DNA of 64,000 bases from Paenibacillus jilunlii (GTDB taxonomy: Bacteria > Bacillota > Bacilli > Paenibacillales > Paenibacillaceae). The notes beneath the pieces are model-generated. The model was given only the letters and a program-made list of their open reading frames with translations. It was not told where the DNA came from and did not search any database. Both the position numbers and the translations under genes were made by a program. Where the stretch lies: contig NZ_FNGM01000023.1 of assembly GCF_900102965.1 (NCBI RefSeq), positions 1 through 64,000 of the forward strand, written 5' to 3'. Positions within the stretch are counted from its first letter, which is position 1. The number at the start of each line of letters is the position of its first letter. This document shows, piece by piece, positions 25,772 to 35,524 of the stretch.

Positions 25772-26857
25772 TTACTTACCCGATTGTTCCTCCATAGAAG
25801 CGGCAATCTGCATCATTTCGCTGACTGGAAGATTTGCACTGGTGATCCGGTACTGCACACCATCGCTCATCCAGGTCAGTGTCTTTTGTTCATCTCCGGT
25901 CAGCGCTCCTGCGGTGAATCCGAGATCGACCAGGGTTGCCGGAGCCAGTGAGACAGCACGGTCCAGCGGCCGTGACTCAATGATCGTATACTGGTACGTT
26001 CCATCATACCGGAGGAGCACGGAATGATCCTTGCTGTCCTCAAGTTTGTTGGAATCTTTCAGCTGCACACCGGCCGGAATATAACCCGGTTCAATAATCC
26101 CGAAATCACCGGGTTCAGCGGCTGCCGTCTGGTCTTCCTGCCGGGCGTTCTCCGGTGCAGCGACCGGATTTCCATTCTCATCCACTTCCGCCAGTGTGCT
26201 CTCGGCTGCACTGCCTGTTGCCATATTCTTTTGCATATCAAAAGAATCCTTGGTAAATTCCGGATCGAACTTGAAGCTGTCGAACTTCACGTTCACCACA
26301 ACCTTGGCTTCCGAATCGGAGACCTGCACCTGCTTCGGCTCATAGGTCTTCTTCGCAAGCCAGATTTTCTGGCGGACCAGCGCGCTGCTCTGGTAATTCG
26401 CGGCTACCTCGAACACGTAGTTGTCTCCATCCTCCACAAACTGGCGGTTGTTGTCGGAGACAATTCCCCGGAGCAGCGTCTGGTACAGATAGACCTGGCC
26501 TTGATTGTCCGGCCAGTCGCTCTGGAAGCGGAAGCTTTTGCCAAGGCTTGGTGTCAGTACGAATACGCCCTCATCGTTGCGCAGCACGATTTGCGTAACA
26601 TCCTTCTGGACGTTCGACAGGCTGATCCGGTAGTAGGAAGGATTCTTGTACCAGACCTCCACCTTATACTCCTGCGGCTGCTCGCCGGTGTACAGCGTCA
26701 TCGTGCCCGAACCCTGGTAAGCCCCCTGCTTGCTCTCCAGCTTGTCAGACACATTGTTCAAATCCTTGACCACGGAAGCGGCGTCCTTCTTTCCGCATCC
26801 CGCGAGCACCAGGGCCACGCTCATAATGATCGCGAGTACCCATGTTATCCGGCGCAT
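25772..26857 (-). CDS. YdcC/LolA-like lipoprotein
   Basis: A 361-residue lipoprotein with lipobox LAGC (Cys 21). The central part (about 45-215) has the LolA/LppX-like antiparallel pattern (QGSGTMTLYTGEQPQEYKVEVWYKNPSYYRISL). The C-terminal part (240-360) resembles the DUF4367 domain. In B. subtilis, YdcC is a sporulation-associated lipoprotein encoded immediately before alr, and clostridial GerS is a relative required for germination. Synteny supports the same identity; the molecular role is unproven. Confidence 0.85.
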   Translation of the reverse strand: MRRITWVLAIIMSVALVLAGCGKKDAASVVKDLNNVSDKLESKQGAYQGSGTMTLYTGEQPQEYKVEVWYKNPSYYRISLSNVQKDVTQIVLRNDEGVFVLTPSLGKSFRFQSDWPDNQGQVYLYQTLLRGIVSDNNRQFVEDGDNYVFEVAANYQSSALVRQKIWLAKKTYEPKQVQVSDSEAKVVVNVKFDSFKFDPEFTKDSFDMQKNMATGSAAESTLAEVDENGNPVAAPENARQEDQTAAAEPGDFGIIEPGYIPAGVQLKDSNKLEDSKDHSVLLRYDGTYQYTIIESRPLDRAVSLAPATLVDLGFTAGALTGDEQKTLTWMSDGVQYRITSANLPVSEMMQIAASMEEQSGK

Positions 26858-26983
26858 GACATCATCCCCTTAACCTGTTTTGGAAAAGCATTGATTAGTA
26901 CATGTCTATGAGGGACTTGCCTGCATTATGCAGACGGGCATGACAAGCAGGATGGATAATGGCAGCCAGCCGGACAGCAGCCC

Positions 26984-27009
26984 AAAAAGCCCGCGCAGAG
27001 CGCAGGCTT
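26984..27009 (-). terminator. Terminator of the soluble chemoreceptor gene
   Basis: AAGCCCGCGC / GCGCAGGCTT stem with a 3-base loop and a minus-strand T-run. Confidence 0.72.
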
Positions 27010-27094
27010 GCTGAGGTAAATGGGGGGTAAGCGGTCACCATGACCCGTCGGACGGCGATAACTCAGGGTGCAGCAGGACCGCTCTGCTCTCTCT

Positions 27095-27931
27095 TCATAT
27101 CAACCGCGCGATCTTCTCAATCTCCACGGCGGAGGCCGACATCTGCTGCATCGAGGCGGTAATCTCCTCTGTCGCCGCGGCCTGACGTTCACTCTGGGCC
27201 AGACAATCCATCAGCGTTGCTTCCATCTGGTTAATGTTCTGTTTGATCGTCTGCAGAATGCCGGCGATGTCCTTCGCGGACGAGGCGCTGGATACGGACA
27301 TCTTCCGGATTTCCTGTGCAACGATGCCGAAGCCGCGCCCGTGCTCCGCAGCATGGGCAGCTTCAATCGCCGCGTTAAGCCCCAGCAGGTTGGAATTATC
27401 TGCCACCTTGCGGATGAACTCCAGAATCTCATCCGTCTGCTGCAGCTCCTCAACCACTTTCTGCCCCAGCAGCTTCAGCTCACCTACGGTGTTCGCCAGA
27501 TCAGAGGCGGTTTCCGCGATCTCTTCCGAGGTCGAGCTGATTTGTTCAGAGGTCACTGCCAGAGCATTCGCCGCATCGCTGAGCGTTTCCTGGTTGCTGA
27601 GGCTGATTCCTATGGTAAAAACACCAGCTACCGCTCCGTTCTGATCCTTTATCGGCATAGAGGTGGATTTGAACGGCCAGCCGTAGATTTCCTTCGGAAT
27701 ATTGGCACTCACGTCCTCACCCGTATCCAATGCCATGCGGATTCCCCCGCTTGGCGGAACCGGCGTCCCCTCTTGAATGCGGATATCCAGCTCTGTTCCC
27801 GGCAGATAGTAGATGAATTTTTCCGAATCCGCCAATGCGAACATTACATCCAGCGGAAATAGACGCTGCACCAGCGGCAGTGATATTTTCAGAGACTCCA
27901 GTAGTTGTCCAAGCTCAGTTTCATTGTTCAT
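27095..27931 (-). CDS. Soluble methyl-accepting chemotaxis protein (YfmS-like)
   Basis: A chemoreceptor of about 278 residues with no membrane segment. The N-terminal half is a sensor module with FALADSEKFIYYLPG and SMPIKDQNGAVAGVFTIGI, as in PAS/Cache-like cytosolic sensors. The C-terminal half has the MCP hairpin tip (NLLGLNAAIEAAHAAEHGRGFGIVAQEIRK), which contacts CheA/CheW. Size and layout resemble B. subtilis YfmS. The ATG at 27931 is preferred: GGGAGC lies upstream, while the longer frame would start inside a TATAAT-like box. The ligand is unknown. Confidence 0.88.
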   Translation of the reverse strand: MNNETELGQLLESLKISLPLVQRLFPLDVMFALADSEKFIYYLPGTELDIRIQEGTPVPPSGGIRMALDTGEDVSANIPKEIYGWPFKSTSMPIKDQNGAVAGVFTIGISLSNQETLSDAANALAVTSEQISSTSEEIAETASDLANTVGELKLLGQKVVEELQQTDEILEFIRKVADNSNLLGLNAAIEAAHAAEHGRGFGIVAQEIRKMSVSSASSAKDIAGILQTIKQNINQMEATLMDCLAQSERQAAATEEITASMQQMSASAVEIEKIARLI

Positions 27932-28170
27932 GACCGCAACAGCTCCCACGAAAACATTTTTGATCATTATAGCATAGGAGAAAATATCTCTATATTAGAT
28001 ATCTTACCCTCAATAGCACAAGCCTGGTTTTATTCAGCAACAGCAACCGTTTTTTTCGCCAAGGCAGCAGGTCAAATGTAATATTTTATCATTTAATTAA
28101 AGCAAATTTGCAGCCGATATATTAACGTAACCATGTGAGTAACTTATACAAAGCAGAGGAGAATAACAAC

Positions 28171-30228
28171 ATGTGGAAAGCAAACAAAGTATCCAATAAA
28201 ATAAGCAACATCTCTCTGAAGGTTAAGCTTCCTATTCTATTAAGCTTACTTGTGGCTGTAGTTCTCATGGCAACTTCAGTGACGGTCTATTTGTTTTCTT
28301 CGGACCTGCTGCTCCGCAAGAGCAAGGATGAAATTAATGCGAATAGTGACCGTATAGGCGAGGGACTATGGACTGCGATGCAGCTTGAGGAGCAAATCTC
28401 TTATGTCATTTCCGTGCATAATACCTTCAAAGAGCTACTGGAGCTTAGAGAACAAGGAACTCTATCGGATCAAGCGTTCTTTTCCTCAGAGAATCCCGTT
28501 TTCAGTAAAGCGAACACCATCCTTCAGGATAGTCTGCAGGGAGGGAATGACTCCTTGCTTGTATTGGATTCGCAGGGGACTATCGTTGCAGGAACCAATA
28601 AAGAGAGTTTGGGGCAATCCCGGGCCGACCGGGAATATTTTAGAGAAGCCTTTAAAGGAAAATCGTTTATCAGCGACGCCATTGTATCCAAATCAAACAA
28701 CAAACTGCTGCTGGTGTTCTCGCAACCGGTCAAATCTGCCGGCGGCAAAGTTCTGGGCGTCCTGGCCATGACAGTAGCCAGCGACTTCTTCCTCGACAAA
28801 CTGGGCAACATTCAAATTAACGGCAAAGGTAAAATTGAGGTTCTAAGCCGGGGCGGGATTGTATTGTACAATTCCTCCGACCCGACACGCATTGGGCTGG
28901 ACATTGGTGATGAACCGGGGATCAAACCTTTACTGGCTACCCGGGCAACGGATGAGCTGGATATCCAGACGGCCGAACTGGCCACCGAGTATCTGAGAAT
29001 CAATAAAATTCCCAAGGCCGACCTTACCATATCCGTTATTGATTCCTACGACGATATTGAACGCCCCATTCAGGATATGTTAATGAAGATTTTGATTGTA
29101 ACCGTCATTGCCCTGCTGGTTGCCATTGGTTTCGGACTGTTGCTGTCCCGTTCCATTACCAAACCTGTGGTTACGCTGACCTCACGGTTCAAAACATTGG
29201 CTAAGGGAGATTTGACGGTAACCGCAGATGGCAGCTATAAAAGTGAGTTCAAGGATCTGGCGGACAGCTTTAATATCATGGTCCAGCAAAATAAAGCGCT
29301 CATCACCAATATGAACGATTCGATTACCATTCTTAAGACAAGCACGCATGAGCTGGAGGAGACTTCCAAACAGGCCGCCCGTTCTGTTAATGAAACCTCA
29401 GTGACCTCAATGGGAATAGCCCAGGCGATGGAGCTTCAATCCAATGATACTGAGCAAATCGTCAATAAGTTCTACGGGTTCAGTGAGAAATTTGCCGGAA
29501 TGAATGATAATGCGCAAGCGGTCAGACAAAGAGCAGAAGAAATCACCCAAGTCTTCCATACGAGCAGTCAAGTCGTCGAAGGATTGATTGAGATCAGCAG
29601 CAAAAATGAACAGGAAGTCCAAAAAATCTCAGCCATCACCGTTAAACTTCAAGACAGCTCCAACAGCATCAGCAATATTACGGGGGCAATTAATCAGATT
29701 GCCGCCCAGACCAATCTGCTTGCGCTTAATGCATCGATTGAAGCTGCAAGAGCCGGGGAACATGGAAGAGGTTTTGCCGTAGTAGCTTCCGAGATTCGCA
29801 AGCTCGCCGAGCAAAGCTCAAAGCAATCGAACGAAATTTATGAGATTATTCAGCAAAACCTGGCGTTTGTCGCCGAAAATAATGATAGCGTAATGGAGAT
29901 TAATCATATTACCGAAGAGCAGGATCAGCTCGTAGGACAAACCCAAAATGCCTTCCAGACCATTCTGGATAAAATCACAGACATCACCGTGCAAATCCAA
30001 TCGATGGCCGATGAAATTTCCCATATGCAAAAGGATAAGGACGAGGTTCTCGATTCAGCTCAAAGCCTGTCGGCTACCGGAGAAGAGGTCTCCGCATCAG
30101 TAGAGGAAGTTACCGCTACTATGATGGAGCAATCCTCCGCCGTTGATCAGCTGGCTGAGATGGTGGGAACCATTGATCAGCTCTCGAAAAATCTGGCCGA
30201 AGCAGCCTCTAAGTTTCGGGTAGAGTAA
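28171..30228 (+). CDS. Transmembrane methyl-accepting chemotaxis protein (Cache-HAMP-MCP)
   Basis: A 685-residue chemoreceptor. It has TM1 (about 25-45), an extracellular double-Cache ligand domain (about 50-295), TM2 (about 300-322), HAMP (about 323-375) and a long cytoplasmic signalling hairpin with tip [31 protein letters not shown]. It would couple an external small-molecule ligand to CheA. The ATG at 28171 has GAGGAG upstream; a GTG twelve codons earlier has none. It is divergent from the soluble receptor, and both end in their own terminators. Confidence 0.93.
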   Translation: MWKANKVSNKISNISLKVKLPILLSLLVAVVLMATSVTVYLFSSDLLLRKSKDEINANSDRIGEGLWTAMQLEEQISYVISVHNTFKELLELREQGTLSDQAFFSSENPVFSKANTILQDSLQGGNDSLLVLDSQGTIVAGTNKESLGQSRADREYFREAFKGKSFISDAIVSKSNNKLLLVFSQPVKSAGGKVLGVLAMTVASDFFLDKLGNIQINGKGKIEVLSRGGIVLYNSSDPTRIGLDIGDEPGIKPLLATRATDELDIQTAELATEYLRINKIPKADLTISVIDSYDDIERPIQDMLMKILIVTVIALLVAIGFGLLLSRSITKPVVTLTSRFKTLAKGDLTVTADGSYKSEFKDLADSFNIMVQQNKALITNMNDSITILKTSTHELEETSKQAARSVNETSVTSMGIAQAMELQSNDTEQIVNKFYGFSEKFAGMNDNAQAVRQRAEEITQVFHTSSQVVEGLIEISSKNEQEVQKISAITVKLQDSSNSISNITGAINQIAAQTNLLALNASIEAARAGEHGRGFAVVASEIRKLAEQSSKQSNEIYEIIQQNLAFVAENNDSVMEINHITEEQDQLVGQTQNAFQTILDKITDITVQIQSMADEISHMQKDKDEVLDSAQSLSATGEEVSASVEEVTATMMEQSSAVDQLAEMVGTIDQLSKNLAEAASKFRVE

Positions 30229-30235
30229 AAAAGAT

Positions 30236-30278
30236 AAAAAGCAGCGGTTCTCCAAAATGGAGGATCGCTGCTTTTTTT
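30236..30278. terminator. Strong bidirectional terminator
   Basis: AAAAAGCAGCG-GTTCTCC / GGAGGAT-CGCTGCTTTTTTT stem-loop between the chemoreceptor gene and the convergent anti-sigma gene. Confidence 0.88.
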
Positions 30279-30292
30279 CGGCTAATTTCTGG

Positions 30293-31255
30293 TCAACGGA
30301 TCGACTCAGCGATCTTCAACACCTCGGACCGCTCCAGACCGCGGGTGTTCATAGCATACAACACGCCGTCCGCTTCCCAATGCAGGCTTCTGTCATCCAT
30401 CATGACAGCATCGGCGCCGTTCACCTGCACTTTTTCCATCTTCCCGCTGGTTGACATTTCGTAGGCTGTTTCCTCGTCAGAATAGCGAAACTGCATGGAG
30501 AGCTTCTGGCCAATTTTTTCACTGGTGAATATCAGGTCGAGGTATTTGCCGTTCACACCTTGTTCCCCTTTGCTGAATTCCCCATGGTCAAAAGCAACCC
30601 CTTCAGGTAGATACTTCGGCAGCTTTACAGTAAAAAGTGCGTATCGATCCAGTTCCGCCGGGTCCTTCACGATCTGCCGGTTCGCCGCCGCTTCCTTGTC
30701 GCGCTGCTCCTGCTCGCTCTTCGTAATCAGCTTATCGCCATCAAAATTAACGATCTGCTCTCCTTCAGCGTTATAGACTTCACCCAGCTTCTTGGTATAA
30801 TCTTCGATCTTATTTCCGTTTTTATCATAGAGCTTGCCCTTCCACGCCTCAGGAAACGGCGGAGCCTGGTCAGGGTCCATCTGGCTGGCAATAATGTTGC
30901 CGAGATTAATCTTGTTCAACGCTCTGTCCAGCAGCTCCTGGGCAAAGGATGGCTTAACGATGCTTATACTTAGCACCCCTGCAACTAATAGGGAAACGAG
31001 GATTATGACTGGGCGTCTCAATTTAGCGTTCATTTTCATTATTTTTTCCTCCTGCTGGTTATAGGTCTTGTTCCTCACTCTGCCGAGAACAGCCTGCTTA
31101 TGGGAGGCTTCGCTGAAATCCTGTCCGGCCATAACTCTGCTCAGCTCCAGCAGCTCCAGGTACTCCGGGGAACCTTTCCACTGGGCGGGCTCCAGATGAT
31201 GCAGACCTGCGTCAACATCCCTGGAAAACTTTTGCACTGTCTTTTTAGTTTTCAC
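30293..31255 (-). CDS. Membrane anti-sigma factor with DUF4367-like domain
   Basis: A 320-residue protein. The N-terminal cytoplasmic part (1-80) is the likely sigma-binding region, followed by one membrane helix (about 80-103, PVIILVSLLVAGVLSISIV). The extracellular C-terminal DUF4367-like domain (about 205-320, VKLPKYLPEGVAF ... VNGADAVMMDDRSLHWEADGVLYAM) is the probable sensor. The GTG start overlaps the sigma-factor stop by four bases (GTGA), which indicates translational coupling and supports a sigma/anti-sigma pair. Confidence 0.87.
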   Translation of the reverse strand: MKTKKTVQKFSRDVDAGLHHLEPAQWKGSPEYLELLELSRVMAGQDFSEASHKQAVLGRVRNKTYNQQEEKIMKMNAKLRRPVIILVSLLVAGVLSISIVKPSFAQELLDRALNKINLGNIIASQMDPDQAPPFPEAWKGKLYDKNGNKIEDYTKKLGEVYNAEGEQIVNFDGDKLITKSEQEQRDKEAAANRQIVKDPAELDRYALFTVKLPKYLPEGVAFDHGEFSKGEQGVNGKYLDLIFTSEKIGQKLSMQFRYSDEETAYEMSTSGKMEKVQVNGADAVMMDDRSLHWEADGVLYAMNTRGLERSEVLKIAESIR

Positions 31256-31842
31256 AGCTGGTCCACGCTCCCTATTTCAGATTTCAATTTTCTCATGCAG
31301 CGGTATAGAATGACGCCGACGTTGCTTTCAGTCATTCCGGTGAGGCTGGCAATTTCCTTGTTCTTCAGATCAGCGCCGAATTTCAGCGCCACGATATTCC
31401 GCTCTTTGGCTGACAGTGTATCCAGCGCAAGATTTAGCCTTCCGCTGCGTTCTCCCTCCAGCATGTGCTCCTCCGGGGCTTGTCTGCTTGACACCAGTTC
31501 CCGGATGGCATCCAGAGAAAACAGACGGTTCCGCTTCCGGCTTCTGTAATAATCATTCACTACATTTCTGGCGATGGCGAACAGCCATACCTCAAACGGT
31601 GCTTTTTCCGGGGAGTAGCTATGCAGCTTGGACCATGTCTTTTCGAAGACCTGGCTGGTCAAATCCTCCGCTGTATAGCGGCAGCTGACACGGTAAGCAA
31701 TATAATTGAATATTCTTGAATAATAGGTTTCAAAAACCGTTGTGAACAGCTTGTCTGTATCCACTGAATTTGGTTCTGAATCCTCTTTTGCTTGTTTAAT
31801 TCTCCCTTGCTTAAAAGATTGTAACAATGCGCGCTCTTGCAT
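31252..31842 (-). CDS. ECF-type RNA polymerase sigma factor
   Basis: A 196-residue sigma-70 family factor. Region 2 (YYSRIFNYIAYRVSCRYTAEDLTSQVF, with FEVWLFAIARNVVNDYYR) and region 4 (LSAKERNIVALKFGADLKNKEIASLTGMTESNVGVILYRCMRKL) are both intact. AAGGAGAG lies about ten bases before the ATG. It is cotranscribed with the membrane anti-sigma factor, so it probably responds to an envelope signal. Its target promoter, which would often include its own, was not identified by eye. Confidence 0.93.
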   Translation of the reverse strand: MQERALLQSFKQGRIKQAKEDSEPNSVDTDKLFTTVFETYYSRIFNYIAYRVSCRYTAEDLTSQVFEKTWSKLHSYSPEKAPFEVWLFAIARNVVNDYYRSRKRNRLFSLDAIRELVSSRQAPEEHMLEGERSGRLNLALDTLSAKERNIVALKFGADLKNKEIASLTGMTESNVGVILYRCMRKLKSEIGSVDQL

Positions 31843-32040
31843 CCTTCAAGCTCTCCTTTCCTGCAACATCCACCGGGCCAAGTGTTGTACACCAGCTAAT
31901 ACGCCAGGATCAGCATTTCATTACAAGCAGGAATAAAAAGTCCAAATCTTCCTTATCCCCTCTAGTATCATGGATTGTTTCTCTGCTGTATGCGGATTAT
32001 GTTGCACCTTCTGCTGCTTGGTATTTTCATATAAAAAGGA

Positions 32041-32090
32041 AAGACTGCTCTCCAGCGCTGGTTGATCCAGCCCAGAGAGCAGTCTTTTTA
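32041..32090. terminator. Terminator of the MFS gene
   Basis: AAGACTGCTCTC / GAGAGCAGTCTT stem with an inner GCTGG/CCAG pairing and TTTTT; AAAAGG on the left also gives a minus-strand T-rich tail. The spacer 31843-32040 shows no gene. Confidence 0.8.
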
Positions 32091-32105
32091 ACAAGGTCCT
32101 GCCGC

Positions 32106-33338
32106 TTACGCTTGTTTTTTCTCCGTTAAATAGTACAAGAAGGCCAATACCGGCAGAGCCAGCCCGATCAGAGAAGTCAATCCCCAGCCGCCATACGCAT
32201 ATGCCCAGCCTCCGAGAGAGGAGCCAATAGCTCCGCCTATGAAGAAAATGGCCATAAACAATCCGTTCAAACGTCCTCTTGCTTCGTTGCCAAGGGAATA
32301 GATCGCCCGCTGCCCAAGCACCAGGTTCCCCGAAACCCCCATATCCAGAATAATTGCCCCCACTACCAGCAGCCCCAGCGTTACTTTGGAATCACCCTGG
32401 AACAGGTAAGCGATTAAAAAGGCTGCTGCCGCCAGCACAAACGCAAGCCCCGTCAGGGGTCTGGTCCAACCCCGGTCCGCTAATCTTCCGGCAATAGGAG
32501 CAGCAACCGCACCGGCGACACCGGCCAATGCGAACAGGGCAATTCCCTGCTGACTCAGATGATAGGTATCGGCCAGCCGCAAAGAAACGGTCGTCCAGAA
32601 CAAGCTGAAGGTCCCAAACAGACTAGCCTGATACAAGGCCCGGCGGCGCAGCACCGGTGTGCTCTTCAGCAGCGTTCCCAGCGAACGGATCAATCCGCCG
32701 TAGTTCATGGTTGGGACAGGCTGACGTTTAGGAAGGACACGGGATAACAGAATCGTCAATAGCGCGATCACCACCGCAGAGATGGCAAAGATCGCATGCC
32801 AGCCCCAGAGGCCGGAGACAAAGCTGGCCAGCGGGCGGGCGAACATAATTCCCAGCAGCAATCCGCTCATAACATTGCCTACGACCCGGCCGCGGTGTTC
32901 TTCAGCGGCCAGATAGGAAGCATACGGCACCAGAATTTGCGCGGCTACCGAACCGAGGCCAATAAACAAGGAGGCAACCAGAAACAACGGCGCATTGGGA
33001 GCAAGCGTAGCCGCTACCAGTGCAGCGACCACAACTGCCAGCGAGGTCACTGTCAAACGGCGGTTTTCAATAATATCGCTAAGCGGCACCACGAACAGCA
33101 GTCCAATAACATAACCGATCTGGGTTAGCGTCACAATCAGCCCTGCAGCTCCAGAGGAAAGATGAGTAGCTGCGCTGATCGGTCCAACCAGCGTCTGAGC
33201 ATAATACAGATTGGCGACAATAAGTCCGCAGGAGGCTGCCAGCAGAAAAGTGATCCAGCCAGGGACTGCATTACTTACTGTGCTTTCTTGCGCATGTTTC
33301 ACGTTCATTCCCCGACTTGCCTGGTTTACCTGGTTCAT
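32106..33338 (-). CDS. MFS transporter (probable drug or metabolite exporter)
   Basis: A 410-residue, 12-segment major facilitator protein. Visible features are [14 protein letters not shown] in helix 1, [24 protein letters not shown] (motif A region) and [23 protein letters not shown] in helix 5. The ATG at 33338 has GGGTGG seven bases upstream; the longer frame starts inside that ribosome binding site. It is divergent from a TetR regulator, and three palindromic operators lie between them, so it is probably repressed until a substrate is sensed. The substrate is unknown. Confidence 0.9.
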   Translation of the reverse strand: MNQVNQASRGMNVKHAQESTVSNAVPGWITFLLAASCGLIVANLYYAQTLVGPISAATHLSSGAAGLIVTLTQIGYVIGLLFVVPLSDIIENRRLTVTSLAVVVAALVAATLAPNAPLFLVASLFIGLGSVAAQILVPYASYLAAEEHRGRVVGNVMSGLLLGIMFARPLASFVSGLWGWHAIFAISAVVIALLTILLSRVLPKRQPVPTMNYGGLIRSLGTLLKSTPVLRRRALYQASLFGTFSLFWTTVSLRLADTYHLSQQGIALFALAGVAGAVAAPIAGRLADRGWTRPLTGLAFVLAAAAFLIAYLFQGDSKVTLGLLVVGAIILDMGVSGNLVLGQRAIYSLGNEARGRLNGLFMAIFFIGGAIGSSLGGWAYAYGGWGLTSLIGLALPVLAFLYYLTEKKQA

Positions 33339-33362
33339 GTGAATTCCACCCTTCATTTAAAT

Positions 33363-33522
33363 ACTAAACGTACAGTTCATTAATTCATGTCCTTATGATA
33401 TACTGAACGTACAGTTTTGTAAATAGGCAATTCGAAATTTATTTATAAAGTCTGTATTTTACAACTTATCCTTCGTCAGGCTGGCTAACTCCATGTATGC
33501 TTTTGTATAATGAACGTATAGT
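33363..33522. promoter_or_regulatory. Three copies of a 14-bp TetR-type operator
   Basis: ACTAAACGTACAGT (33363-33376), ACTGAACGTACAGT (33402-33415) and AATGAACGTATAGT (33509-33522). The middle copy is the best palindrome (ACTG..ACGT..CAGT). Two copies lie on the MFS side and one near the tetR start, fitting dual control. Confidence 0.75.
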
Positions 33523-33577
33523 TTCTCAGAGCGAACCGGAATATGGCAGGGGTATATGCGATCAGGAGGTTATAATA

Positions 33578-34153
33578 ATGGATAAAAAAAGAGGACGGCC
33601 GCGCAATAATGAGGCAGAGGCTGCCATTCTTGCCGCATCCTATGATTTGCTGCTGGAGACGGGATTTGGGGCCGTGACGGTAGAGAAGATTGCGGAACGG
33701 GCGAAAGTCAGCAAAGCGACAATCTATAAATGGTGGCCCAATAAAGCGGCCGTGGTCATTGACGGGTATCTGTCGGCCGCTTCTGCCCGGCTTCCTGTAC
33801 CGGATACGGGTTCCGTTAAAGAGGATATTAGAATCCATGCTACAAACCTGGCAGCTTTTCTGTACAGCCGTGAAGGAAAGGTCATTACGGAGATGATCGG
33901 AGAGGGACAATTCGATGCCGGCCTTGCCGAGGCTTACCGGACGAGATTCTTCGCGCCGCGCCGTCAGGAAGCCAGACAACTGCTGGAGCGCGGGATCATG
34001 CGCGGGGAACTGAAAAAGGATCTGGATGTAAATTGCAGTATTGATCTTATGTATGGTCCGATATTCTACCGGCTGCTGATTACAGGGGACACACTCAATG
34101 GAGAATTCGTAGAAAAGCTGTTGGCATTAGCTTTCGAAGGGATCAGTGCGTAG
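33578..34153 (+). CDS. TetR/AcrR-family repressor of the divergent MFS gene
   Basis: A 191-residue regulator beginning MDKKRGRPRNNEAEAAIL, with helix-turn-helix TVEKIAERAKVSKATIYKWW at about 30-49 and a C-terminal ligand domain of the TetR_C AcrR-like type. AGGAGG lies nine bases before the ATG at 33578. The longer frame upstream would run through the third operator and is rejected. It probably binds the 14-bp palindromes at 33363-33522 and represses both itself and the MFS gene (inference). Confidence 0.9.
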   Translation: MDKKRGRPRNNEAEAAILAASYDLLLETGFGAVTVEKIAERAKVSKATIYKWWPNKAAVVIDGYLSAASARLPVPDTGSVKEDIRIHATNLAAFLYSREGKVITEMIGEGQFDAGLAEAYRTRFFAPRRQEARQLLERGIMRGELKKDLDVNCSIDLMYGPIFYRLLITGDTLNGEFVEKLLALAFEGISA

Positions 34154-34306
34154 CGATTCTTCCTTGGTATACTCATTAATTAAGGTGTCCAGCTTCATGG
34201 ACTGCCTGATCACTTTCGGATGCAGCAGCCCATAGGTTGTTTCCATCTCATTCAGCTTCTTGCGTTCTGCTTCGATGCGACGCTGAATGGCTTCAAGCTT
34301 GTTCAT
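34127..34306 (-). CDS. Spo0E-family aspartyl-phosphate phosphatase
   Basis: A 59-residue protein with the family layout: a helical start (MNKLEAIQRRIEAERKKL) and the SxxLDxLIxxY-type motif seen here as QSMKLDTLINEY. Spo0E-like proteins dephosphorylate Spo0A~P and delay sporulation. GGGGAGG lies eight bases before the ATG at 34306; another ATG two codons upstream is too close to it. The gene is convergent with tetR and overlaps its last 27 bases. Confidence 0.85.
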   Translation of the reverse strand: MNKLEAIQRRIEAERKKLNEMETTYGLLHPKVIRQSMKLDTLINEYTKEESLRTDPFES

Positions 34307-34383
34307 GAACATAACCTCCCCTAGGTAGTTTAGAAGGTTATGTTAAATTATAGGACGTTGAGAGAAATGCAGCATTGAAGGAA

Positions 34384-34422
34384 AAACCACCGGAATGCAA
34401 GGTTACGCCTTTCCGGTGGTTT
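34384..34422. terminator. Hairpin, probable terminator
   Basis: AAACCACCGGA / TTCCGGTGGTTT stem with a 15-base loop and A/T tails on both sides. Confidence 0.6.
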
Positions 34423-34483
34423 AATGGAAGACTTCTCCCGTTCAATGAACTTGTTTCCCGCGCCGGTGAATTCGGGACAATGG

Positions 34484-34524
34484 CCCCGCAGATACGGACA
34501 GCTTTTGCGTCCAGTTCTGCGGGG
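34484..34524. repeat. Large perfect-arm hairpin next to a decayed methyltransferase gene
   Basis: Outer arms CCCCGCAGA / TCTGCGGGG (9 bp) and inner arms GGAC / GTCC enclose a short loop. There is no T-run, so it is not a normal terminator. It lies six bases beyond the remnant stop codon. Confidence 0.6.
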
Positions 34525-34529
34525 TACTG

Positions 34530-35036
34530 TTATGCTGTTACCATTCCAAGCACAAATCCATCATATCCTTTGCTGCCTACGGTCTGTAGTGCAGTCGCCT
34601 CTACCCGCGGTTCGGCTGCAGCAGGTCCATAAATTGACGGATGCCCTGCACCCGGTCATCTTGACTGTCCGCCTGAACCACCGCACCGCCGCGGACAACA
34701 TTGTCTGCCACTATGACCGCTCCCGGACAGGCCAGCTTCAGCGCCCACTTCAGGTAGTCGGATTATTGGGCTTGTCGGCATCGATAAAAATAAAATCAAA
34801 AGGCACAGCCCCCCGCGCTTCCAGCGCTGCCAGAGACTCCAGCGCCGGACCTTCAATCACCTCTGTTTTATCGGCTAATCCTGCCAGCCTAGATACAGCA
34901 GCTTCCCCTGATTCGGGGCAACATCAATCGCCGGCAATCCCGCACCTGCATTCGCATCCAGCACAGTATCCAGCACCGGATCGGCTGGCAGCAGCCTGCT
35001 GTTGAAATATCCGTCGACCTCGCTCCATGTGTTCAT
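34530..35036 (-). pseudogene. Decayed SAM-dependent O-methyltransferase
   Basis: Pieces of a family-3 (caffeoyl-CoA-type) O-methyltransferase occur in order but in different frames: MNTWSEVDGYFNSRLL ... LPAIDVAPNQGKLLYL (start, 35036), then LADKTEVIEGPALESLAAL, FDFIFIDADKPNNP, LKWALKLACPGAVIVADNV and the terminal LQTVGSKGYDGFVLGMV. Roughly 40-50 residues holding the SAM-binding GxGxG region are missing after KLLYL. Single-base frameshifts follow NNP and again near the end. The gene cannot make a functional enzyme as read. Confidence 0.82.
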
Positions 35037-35079
35037 TTCTTCCATGTAGAGGACTACCGCCACGGCCGGAAAGGCAAGC

Positions 35080-35388
35080 TCCGCATTCCGCCACTTATCT
35101 TCCCGCAAATTCCCTGGTTCCCGGCTGGGCTGCGAGGTTCAAGGCCAGCCATCCGGAGATTGAAATGGAGATTACTACAACCAATTCCCAGCAGGCTTTT
35201 GAACAATTGAAGCGCCATGAAGCCGACGTCGCCTTCTATGGAGGGGGAGCACAGGACAGGCCGGAGGATATCGACTGGCTGGAGCTTTTTGAGGATGAGC
35301 TGTGGTTCCGGTGTCCCCTTCCCATCCCTACGCAGACCGTACGGTGTCATTACAGAAGATGATGCTGGAGCCGCAGCTTTCCGCCTGA
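35080..35388 (+). pseudogene. Remnant of a LysR-type regulator (effector domain)
   Basis: The frame encodes ATYLPANSLVPGWAARF, then KASHPEIEMEITTTNSQQAF, EADVAFYGGG and LFEDELWF, typical of the LysR substrate-binding domain. It then shifts frame to continue HPYADRTVSLQKMMLEPQLSA before a stop. The helix-turn-helix half is absent. It is divergent from the decayed O-methyltransferase, so the two may once have been a regulator-target pair. The spacer 35389-35524 shows no gene. Confidence 0.7.
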
Positions 35389-35524
35389 ACTGTAGTGTAC
35401 GGCCTCTTTTCTTGCATAAACGTAACATTCCTGTCTTCTTATTGTTAACGGATCGTGTCCCTGGAGCGGAAGATATACAGTATAATTGAATGGATTGGAA
35501 CTTTTAGACTCTGGAGGTTATTCT

